Below, in pieces: positions 31,024-36,445 of a stretch of 36,445 bases of DNA. The notes beneath the pieces were generated by a model. The model did not search any database and was not told where the DNA came from. It saw nothing but the letters and a program-made list of their open reading frames with translations. A program made the position numbers and the translations under genes. Origin of the DNA: Deltaproteobacteria bacterium (GTDB taxonomy: Bacteria > Myxococcota > JACRCW01); the NCBI GenBank assembly GCA_016218805.1, contig JACRCW010000149.1, positions 1-36,445 on the forward strand, written 5' to 3'. Positions within the stretch are counted from its first letter, which is position 1. The number at the start of each line of letters is the position of its first letter.

Positions 31024-32102
31024 GCGGGCAGCACCCAGCCTTCCTCTTGCGCAATGCCCAGCACCTTGGCGTCATCCTCCGCCGTGGGCACCGGCCACGC
31101 GGTGTCCCCGCCGGAGGGCGTGGCGGCCGGCGCGGCCTCCGCGCCAATGGTGCGGTTGGCGGTCCACGGCGGCACGCGCAGCGGTTCGCCGTCATGCAGC
31201 GTGTTCAGGCGCGCCAGCGTGCGCTCCACCTCGTACAGCCAGCGCACCCGCGCGTCGTCGTTGAGGCGCGTGGGGTCCTCCGGCGGGGCGGCGCGCTCGC
31301 GCTCGTGCACGCGGCCCTTGAGCCCGGCGCGCCAGGCCAGCGCTGCCGTCTCAGAACGCTCCCAGCCAAACAGGTCCAACCCCAGCGCCACCCACCGGTT
31401 GATGTACCGCTGCAGCAACGGCACCCCCACCCGCCCCGCCTCCACCACGCGCGCCAGCCCCGCCGCACCAAACCGGCTCTGCACCTCGTGCCGGCGCGCC
31501 AGCACCTCCGCGGTGGCCGCCACCTGCGCAAAGCCGCCCACCGCCAGCGTCTCCAGCGCGAACCGCGCGCACAGGCTCACAAACGCTACAAAACAGTACA
31601 GGTCCACCCAGTGCCGCAGCGGCTGGTTGAACGCGTTGAGCACGCGCGTGCGGTTCTCCGCGCGGCGCTCCAGCAGGTGCGCGGCGGCAATGGCGCCCCG
31701 CTTGGGAAAGTGGCGGATGAGCAGCGCGCCCAGTGCGGCGGCATGGCCCAGGTTCTCCTCCACCACGTTGCGCAGCGCGGCGTGGTCTTCCTGCGTGGGC
31801 GCGCTCTCAAACAGCCCGCGGTGCATCTCCACGCTGCCCATGTGGCAGTCCGCCTGCGTGGCCACCATCTGCAGCAGCATGTCCCGCGCCTGCACGCCGG
31901 GGATGTCCCGCCACAGCTTCCACAGCGGTTGGCCCGCGCTGTCACCAAACAGGATCACCCGGTGCCGTGGCGCCCCTGCGTCCGGTGGCAGCGCCGCGGA
32001 CAGCACCGCCGGCAGCGGCACGCCAATGTCACGCGTCCAGGTCACAAATCCCTGGTGCCAGGCCTTCTGCGCGTCTGCGAGGTCCAAGAGCGGTGATCCC
32101 AT
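31020..32102 (-). CDS. Phenylacetate/benzoyl-CoA oxygenase-like (PaaA/BoxB family) helical protein
   Basis: This encodes 360 residues from ATG 32102. It resembles the ferritin-like PaaA/BoxB group: LRNVVEENLGHAAALGALLIRHF, then NAFNQPLRHWVDLYCF, and the late INRWVALGLDLFGWERS and AWRAGLKGR, which match the BoxB C-terminal region. In active members two E-x2-H pairs bind the di-iron site; here the second pair is replaced by LARRHEVQ and the first is not in standard spacing, so the metal site appears incomplete. It may have a different or non-catalytic role. Its stop overlaps the ruvA start (ATGA), an odd pairing for a catabolic enzyme. The family call is moderate; the function is not known. Confidence 0.65.
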   Translation of the reverse strand: MGSPLLDLADAQKAWHQGFVTWTRDIGVPLPAVLSAALPPDAGAPRHRVILFGDSAGQPLWKLWRDIPGVQARDMLLQMVATQADCHMGSVEMHRGLFESAPTQEDHAALRNVVEENLGHAAALGALLIRHFPKRGAIAAAHLLERRAENRTRVLNAFNQPLRHWVDLYCFVAFVSLCARFALETLAVGGFAQVAATAEVLARRHEVQSRFGAAGLARVVEAGRVGVPLLQRYINRWVALGLDLFGWERSETAALAWRAGLKGRVHERERAAPPEDPTRLNDDARVRWLYEVERTLARLNTLHDGEPLRVPPWTANRTIGAEAAPAATPSGGDTAWPVPTAEDDAKVLGIAQEEGWVLPA

Positions 32103-32491
32103 GCACCCACCGGGGCGGCGCGCCCATGCGCCGGCCGGCCGCAAAGGTCGCAGCAGGGGGAGGGAGCGGGCAAGCGCCCGGTGACGGGGCCGCGAGCACA
32201 CGCTGGGCATGACGGGGTGACCGACGACCGGCACGCTGCCGGGCGCCCCGGGCGGACCGGACCCAGGCGGCCGCACCGCCGGCACCGGCCCATTGCTGGG
32301 GGCGAACGCATCCGCATGCGCCCAGCGACTCAGCCGGGTGCGCTGCCGGTGCGCCGCCGCCTGGGCCGCAACGCAACGCGGTCACCCGCAGGGACGCGGA
32401 TCCCCGGCGTGACCGCGTCGTGACAGACAGCAAGCACCATGGGTGCAGGCGATCCGGCGGAGACGCGCCGGTCCGCTCACGGTGGTGTCTG
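32103..32491. other. Intergenic region between divergent genes
   Basis: These 389 bp lie between the BoxB/PaaA-like gene (minus) and the desaturase gene (plus) and should hold both promoters. The frames open across it give low-complexity Arg/Pro/Gly translations. I see no clear promoter, riboswitch or strong dyad. An in-frame GTG at 32420 would extend the desaturase by 24 residues not typical of the family. Confidence 0.5.
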
Positions 32492-33499
32492 ATGTCCACG
32501 GCCCCAACTGCGTTCTTGCCGGATTTCCAGTTTGCCGCGGAGCACTCGTTCCGTGCGGCGTGGCAGGCCAAGGCTCCGCGAATCACGAACGGCTCGCTGA
32601 AGGTGGTGCCCTTCCTGCTGATGCACGTGGTGGCGCTGGTCGGTCCCCTTGGGGTGGGCGTGACCGCGGCCGATCTGATCTTGTGCCTTGGGATGTACTA
32701 CTTGCGCATGTTTGGGGTGACCGCCGGATACCACCGCTATTTCGCTCACCGTGCCTTCAAGACCAGCCGTGTGTTCCAGTTTGTCCTTGCGTTCCTGGCC
32801 CAGACGTCCGCGCAGAAGGGGGTGCTCTGGTGGGCGGGACATCACCGCAACCATCACAAATACGCGGACACCGACCGTGATCCGCACAGCCCCACGCGCC
32901 AAGGACTCTTCTGGGCGCACATCGGCTGGATCCTGGACTCGCGGAATGACGCCACGCCAAAAGGCCGCATCAGTGATTTCGAGGAATTCCCCGAGCTGCG
33001 CTGGCTTGACCACCACCATCTGGTCCCGCCGACCGTGCTTGCAGTGGTGCTGTTCGCCTTTGGCGGTCTGCCTGCGCTCGTGTGGGGCTTCTTTGTGTCC
33101 ACTTTGTTCCTGTTCCACGGCACGTTCGCCATCAACAGCCTGAGCCACATCTTTGGTTCGCGGCGCTATGCAACCAAGGACACCAGCAAGAACAGCGTGC
33201 TCCTGGCCCTGCTCACCATGGGCGAAGGCTGGCACAACAATCACCACCATTACTGTTCTTCGGCGAATCAGGGCTTTTTCTGGTGGGAGTTCGACCCGTG
33301 TCACCTCATCCTCCGCATGCTGTCCGTCACCGGGGTCGTGTGGGATCTGCGCAGGCCGCCGCAGCGTGTGCTGGATGAGGGCCGCAGGAAGACCGCACCG
33401 GTGACGGGTGCGATGGACCACCAACGCATTCCCGCGGAACAGTCGGCCCTCCCCGTTGGAGCACGATTCCGCCGGAGGGCCTGGCCCCACCCGTCCTAG
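32492..33499 (+). CDS. Acyl-CoA desaturase (delta-9-type, membrane di-iron)
   Basis: This encodes 335 residues from ATG 32492. The three histidine boxes of membrane fatty-acid desaturases are intact: HRYFAH (H81, H86), HHRNHH (117-122) and HNNHHH (248-253), plus the family phrase FGVTAGYHRYFAHR and the downstream FWWEFDPCHLILR. Hydrophobic helices flank the boxes (for example LLMHVVALVGPLGVGV and VLAVVLFAFGGLPALVWGFF), giving the usual four-helix membrane arrangement. It introduces a double bond, probably at position 9 of a saturated acyl chain, needing reduced ferredoxin or cytochrome b5 as electron donor; there is no fused donor domain. The stop codon overlaps that of the convergent methyltransferase (shared CTAG). 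Confidence 0.95.
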   Translation: MSTAPTAFLPDFQFAAEHSFRAAWQAKAPRITNGSLKVVPFLLMHVVALVGPLGVGVTAADLILCLGMYYLRMFGVTAGYHRYFAHRAFKTSRVFQFVLAFLAQTSAQKGVLWWAGHHRNHHKYADTDRDPHSPTRQGLFWAHIGWILDSRNDATPKGRISDFEEFPELRWLDHHHLVPPTVLAVVLFAFGGLPALVWGFFVSTLFLFHGTFAINSLSHIFGSRRYATKDTSKNSVLLALLTMGEGWHNNHHHYCSSANQGFFWWEFDPCHLILRMLSVTGVVWDLRRPPQRVLDEGRRKTAPVTGAMDHQRIPAEQSALPVGARFRRRAWPHPS

Positions 33500-34584
33500 T
33501 CAAAAAGCCCCATTTGTTCCGCCGTCACCTGCTGGATTGGCGCAAGGCGCTCGGCAAGGCACTCACGCGAAACGACGTAAACGTATTCCTTGTTCTTCAG
33601 GTGGCTGACCTTGCCGACCTTTTCGCCCTGCGGGTTGTAGATGCCAATCTGGGCGCCCACGTACCGCTTGAAGTCGTTCTCAATGGTTGTGACCTTGCCC
33701 TTGCCATCCCAAAGGGCTCCGAGCATCGCCTCCATCTCATCCCGTGCCAGGTACCCCTCATTGTTGAATGACACCACCATCACCGGCGCGCGCACCGCGT
33801 TGAGCACCGCGCGCATGGCCTCCGCAAACCGCGGCCTTGAGTTGAAGACGCTCTGCCGCTGCCGGACATCCACGCGCTTGCAGGCGATTCCGTAGACCTC
33901 CGGCTTGTCCCAGCGCACCAGTGATTCCCACACGTGATAGTTGCCCAGGTAGGAGTGCTGGTTGTACGGCGGGTCCAGGTAGGCGACGTCCGCTTCCAAA
34001 GTCGCGGCGGCTTCGAGCGCTTCGAGGCAGGTTGCCTGGCCTTTGCCGTGCCTGGCGCGGGGGAGCACGTTGGGAACGCGGAGCTCCAGGTCATTGGAGG
34101 CCCGCGGTGCCCATGCCTTCAAGTACGCCATCTGGAGGCCCGTGGTGGAATCCACGCGGTCCGCGGCTTCCATCAGCGACACCAGCATGACCGCCTCAAG
34201 CTCAGGCGCCAGTCCTTTGGCGGCAATGGCGTCTCGGATCGCATCGATCCGCTCGCCGTTCTTCGGCTGGAAGAAACGGGACTTCACGCAAAACGTGTCC
34301 GTGAAATAGCCGGGTGTCCCCTTGAGCTCGTTGAACTCGCGCACGAGTCTGGCCGCGTCATTTCCGACATCCTCGGCATCGGCCTGCACGTAGCACCGGG
34401 CAAGCGTGGCCGCGTACGCGTTGTGGTCGTTGGATAGCACGCGATACCCGGAGGCCTTCAGGGCGTGGCCAACGCGAGCGGTACCCGAAAACAGGTCAAT
34501 CACTGAATGCGCGTCTGACGCGCGTCGCACGGCATCCAGGATGACCGGGATCAGGGTGCGCTTGGAGCCGATGTACTTGATCAT
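33496..34584 (-). CDS. D12-class (Dam-like) DNA adenine-N6 methyltransferase
   Basis: This encodes 362 residues from ATG 34584. The D12 class is clear: N-terminal YIGSKRTL, the SAM-binding motif I DLFSGTARVG (from D30), the target-handling region, and motif IV DPPY at 204-207 in AYLDPPYNQHSY. It transfers a methyl group from SAM to adenine in a short DNA site; the site is unknown. A C-terminal extension of about 150 residues carries VSFNNEGYLARDEM and IENDFKRYVGAQIG. No restriction enzyme is recognisable, but the gene is the last of a coupled minus-strand set with unknown proteins, one with a HEPN-like motif, so it may belong to a modification-based defence unit. It is less GC-rich than the flanks. 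Confidence 0.93.
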   Translation of the reverse strand: MIKYIGSKRTLIPVILDAVRRASDAHSVIDLFSGTARVGHALKASGYRVLSNDHNAYAATLARCYVQADAEDVGNDAARLVREFNELKGTPGYFTDTFCVKSRFFQPKNGERIDAIRDAIAAKGLAPELEAVMLVSLMEAADRVDSTTGLQMAYLKAWAPRASNDLELRVPNVLPRARHGKGQATCLEALEAAATLEADVAYLDPPYNQHSYLGNYHVWESLVRWDKPEVYGIACKRVDVRQRQSVFNSRPRFAEAMRAVLNAVRAPVMVVSFNNEGYLARDEMEAMLGALWDGKGKVTTIENDFKRYVGAQIGIYNPQGEKVGKVSHLKNKEYVYVVSRECLAERLAPIQQVTAEQMGLFD

Positions 34585-34802
34585 CGCGTGCCTCGCGGGC
34601 GCGGGGTGCCGCGCCACGCATGCTCCATCGAATACCACGCGAAGTTGGACAATCGGTCCACCTGGACATGGAAGGAGACGTGGTACGCAACCGGCATCTT
34701 CGAGGACCAGCGCGTCATCGAACCTGGTTGTGAGTGGGCAAGGAAACCGCGCCGCGGAAGCCCCCCTTCCGACGAGCTGGCTGCACTGCCGCTGGCCTTC
34801 AT
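34581..34802 (-). CDS. Small hypothetical protein, coupled to the methyltransferase
   Basis: This encodes 73 residues. The start (ATG 34802) overlaps the stop of the upstream gene and its stop overlaps the methyltransferase start, both as ATGA. That double coupling is the main evidence. The C-terminal half (VSFHVQVDRLSNFAWYSMEHAW) looks protein-like, and the third codon positions are GC-rich. However, the opposite strand (34588-34818) also has an open frame of equal quality, so the gene is not certain. No family is recognised and there is no signal peptide. Confidence 0.4.
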   Translation of the reverse strand: MKASGSAASSSEGGLPRRGFLAHSQPGSMTRWSSKMPVAYHVSFHVQVDRLSNFAWYSMEHAWRGTPRPRGTR

Positions 34803-35424
34803 GCCTGCGCACGCTTGAGAACGCGCACCACGTTGGCTGGCTGCGTCGACGGCAACAAGGGTTTCACAAGCAGGCCGAGCTTCCGGATCGTGTACTCGAC
34901 AAACTCGTCGCTGAGAACGTGCTGTGCGCCGAACGTGGTTGTTGTTGCGGCGGAGCTGCCGTGCTTTCCCGTCGCCGGTGCTGCAAGGATCTTGGCTGCG
35001 CGCCGTTCTTGCCTTTGTCCCTTATCCATTCGGCCATCTCCCTGATGTTGCTGTGGGCGTTGGCAGGATGGAATAGCCCGTTGCGCAGTGGGACGAAGAA
35101 TTTCGCGAGCCAGCCCTGGTTCCGGGAGTCCACGCCTCCCAAGAAGGATGCCAGCCCTTTGGTGAAGTCGGCAGCGCATTTGCCAGCATCACAGACAAGT
35201 TCGATCAGAAGACAGCAGCCAGCGAGAGCCCAGAGAAAGTCACCACGGTCAATGGCGTCACCGACCAGGTGGGCCAGAACAGAAACGGACAACACCGGAC
35301 GAGGCGCCTCCCCGGTGTTGGCGTTGAGCGCCTGACGCACCCGCGCTTGAACATGTCCATCCAGCGCGGCAAGGGCGTCTTGCTTGGAAAGGAAGCTCTC
35401 CTTGAACGCCTCCTTGGAACTCAT
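34799..35424 (-). CDS. Hypothetical protein with HEPN-like motif, apparently frameshifted
   Basis: The start ATG 35424 overlaps the stop of the upstream gene (ATGA). The first frame reads sensibly for about 138 residues, ending near NIREMAEWIRDKGK, and then becomes Ser/Arg/Gln-rich nonsense to 34864. Another frame becomes protein-like from QERRAAKILAAP through VLSDEFVEYTIRKLGLLVKPLLPS and stops at 34799, where it overlaps the next start. A one-base shift near 34990-35020 would join them into about 208 residues. The first part contains VPLRNGLFHPANAHS: R114-N115 and H119 fit the R-x4-H pattern of HEPN ribonucleases, within helices. The shift could be a sequencing error, a mutation or programmed frameshifting; no classic slippery heptamer was seen. 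HEPN identity is an inference from one motif. Confidence 0.6.
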
Positions 35425-36152
35425 GATGACGTCTGCCCTGCCTCCTTGAGGGTTACAATGACATCGTCGTCGCGCAGGAATCGGTCTGGCATCTCAAAGG
35501 CCTGCGCTGCAATCGCGGGGGACACGTAGACAAACTGGTCGAAGCGCAACGTGGCCTGGCCCCACCTCCCGCCCTCCTCTTGCTCCGGTACGAATCGCCA
35601 AGTCTCTCCACGCGCAATTCCCGCGGTGGCGACCCATGTCCAAATGGCGCCGTACCTAAGTGGGTGCCACCACCCATCGACGGGCACAAGAACCAGGTGG
35701 CAGTGAGCGAGTTCGCCCGATCTTGAGGCGGCACCTTGTGGCGGGACCACCGCCCCCGTGGGCATCCATTGCGGTTGTTGCGTGGGGATTTCGTCGGCGG
35801 GACCAAACCAGAATCCGCAAACCTGATGATCGAGTACCTTGGACCATCCAGCGGCTTTCACCGCTGCTAGCACAGGCTTCGGAACGTCGTCGTCCATAGC
35901 CAGCACGTCCATGATGCCCATTTCCCTTGACGCGGCCAAGAAGCCAGCAAACGTCGTGAATGACGGCCGGGTTGAAGCCAACGTGAACACGGCTACCTCG
36001 CCGGTCCTGCGTCTTGCGCTTGGAGGCCGTTCCGCCAAGACCACGAGTTTCACGCCGCGGCCACTCGCTTTGGAATGCGCCCACGTCCACGCACGCGCGG
36101 CGGCTTTGGACAGCGGGGAGTCATCAGACGGGACTGCGTAGGGGGTGATCAT
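35421..36152 (-). CDS. Hypothetical protein, first secure gene of the HEPN-like/methyltransferase operon
   Basis: This encodes 243 residues; I do not recognise the family. It is soluble, with no signal peptide, and rich in Trp and Pro in its second half (FWFGPADEIPTQQPQW, VDGWWHPLRYGAIWTWVATAG). A run of acidic residues occurs at MDVLAMDDDVP, and a Cys/His segment at ELAHCHLVLVPVDGWW. The sequence GETWRFVPEQEEGGRWGQATLRF suggests a beta-rich C-terminal half. The ATG 36152 itself overlaps the stop of a possible small upstream frame. Its stop overlaps the next start as ATGA, so it is coupled to the HEPN-like protein. Base composition is like the methyltransferase, lower in GC than the rest of the window. 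Confidence 0.72.
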   Translation of the reverse strand: MITPYAVPSDDSPLSKAAARAWTWAHSKASGRGVKLVVLAERPPSARRRTGEVAVFTLASTRPSFTTFAGFLAASREMGIMDVLAMDDDVPKPVLAAVKAAGWSKVLDHQVCGFWFGPADEIPTQQPQWMPTGAVVPPQGAASRSGELAHCHLVLVPVDGWWHPLRYGAIWTWVATAGIARGETWRFVPEQEEGGRWGQATLRFDQFVYVSPAIAAQAFEMPDRFLRDDDVIVTLKEAGQTSS

Positions 36153-36379
36153 GCCTGCATGCTACCTGTCTGACTGGGTTGGAGCGACCGCCGCCACGGC
36201 ACGACTTGCCGCGCGCTGACCCGAGCGGCGGTGAGGTAGCTGAGCCGCCAGTTCGCTTGGAGGACGGCTTTCAGCGCCGCGATGCCGGACGCCCGCAGGT
36301 TGGGTTGTTGTTTCCCGGGAAGATCCGCGCATACGGCACCGCGGACATCCGCGGTGGCGTACGGATTGCTTGCGCTCAC
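36149..36379 (-). CDS. Possible small protein upstream of the coupled operon
   Basis: A 76-residue frame with a GTG start at 36379 ends in an ATGA overlap with the next gene's start. Its translation has no recognisable domain and a competing open frame exists on the plus strand (36179-36400). The overlap is only weak evidence because the next gene's second codon begins with A. It also contains a strong dyad (36332-36361), which suits a regulatory region better than a coding one. Confidence 0.25.
   Translation of the reverse strand: MSASNPYATADVRGAVCADLPGKQQPNLRASGIAALKAVLQANWRLSYLTAARVSARQVVPWRRSLQPSQTGSMQA
36332..36361. repeat. 14-bp inverted repeat with 2-nt centre
   Basis: TACGGCACCGCGGA (36332-36345) pairs with 36348-36361 with one mismatch, leaving only CA between; a further five bases (36323-36327 with 36362-36366) match beyond a small gap. 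It lies about 180 nt upstream of the minus-strand operon start and could be an operator or the end of an element. A two-nt centre makes an RNA hairpin unlikely without fraying. Confidence 0.5.
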
Positions 36380-36445
36380 TCAGGCGCGTGGTGGCTATAG
36401 CAACGGGAGTTGTTCCGGCGGTGAGGGCGGCAGGGTAACTTCGGC

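Noticed and set aside
28960..32184. Plus-strand open frame of more than 1,000 codons opposite the lipoprotein, ruvA and the BoxB-like gene
   Set aside because: It is a mirror of high-GC third positions; the translation is Arg/Ala/Gly/His low complexity, and it crosses three well-supported minus-strand genes.

Overview
The window is high-GC DNA (well over 60% G+C by eye, with strong G/C third-codon positions) and looks like a chromosomal segment of a myxobacterium-like organism (Myxococcota or relative). This is inferred from gene content: an RHS protein, a kinase-like pseudokinase, Ku plus LigD, a Ser/Gly-repeat surface lipoprotein, a CheA/CheY/CheW/CheC set and a BoxB/PaaA-like protein. No rRNA, tRNA or CRISPR array was recognised.

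Layout. 2-1957: the 3' end of an RHS gene with a variable membrane/Cys-rich tip, then a small gene with a strong RBS (candidate immunity partner). 1958-2764: non-coding, with a remarkable multi-branched inverted-repeat structure at 2075-2303. 2765-7191: a plus-strand run of an outer-membrane barrel protein, a class III nucleotide cyclase with membrane anchor, and a YgfK-like FMN/Fe-S protein. 7211-12991: pseudokinase and Ku on the minus strand, divergent from LigD (PE-LIG-POL) and a GH114 lipoprotein. 13115-20579: one long minus-strand gene string reading phhB, M20 peptidase, SRPBCC protein, mnmG, cheW, cheY, cheA, cheC. 20693-22388: acyl carrier protein, and serA on the other strand.

22414-27835: a plus-strand cluster (degenerate M20-like secreted protein, UPF0489/peptide-arginase-like protein, membrane-anchored M20 peptidase) that is interrupted by a lower-GC minus-strand cassette encoding an AAA/ABC-type ATPase and a DUF4276 TOPRIM-like protein. 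The cassette is bracketed by a perfect 50-bp direct repeat (24298-24347 and 26292-26341) containing the 3' end of the arginase-like gene. This looks like a compact mobile anti-phage-type module without its own integrase.

27853-32102: a bidirectional terminator hairpin, a PPC-type lipoprotein with a 21-bp tandem repeat, ruvA and a BoxB/PaaA-family protein. 32492-33499: acyl-CoA desaturase. 33496-36152 (possibly 36379): a minus-strand, ATGA-coupled set made of an unknown 243-aa protein, a frameshifted protein with a HEPN-like R-N-x3-H motif, a small ORF, and a D12-class DNA adenine methyltransferase. The repeat-flanked ATPase/TOPRIM cassette, the HEPN-like/methyltransferase operon and the structured element at 2075-2303 are the three best candidates for something not yet described.
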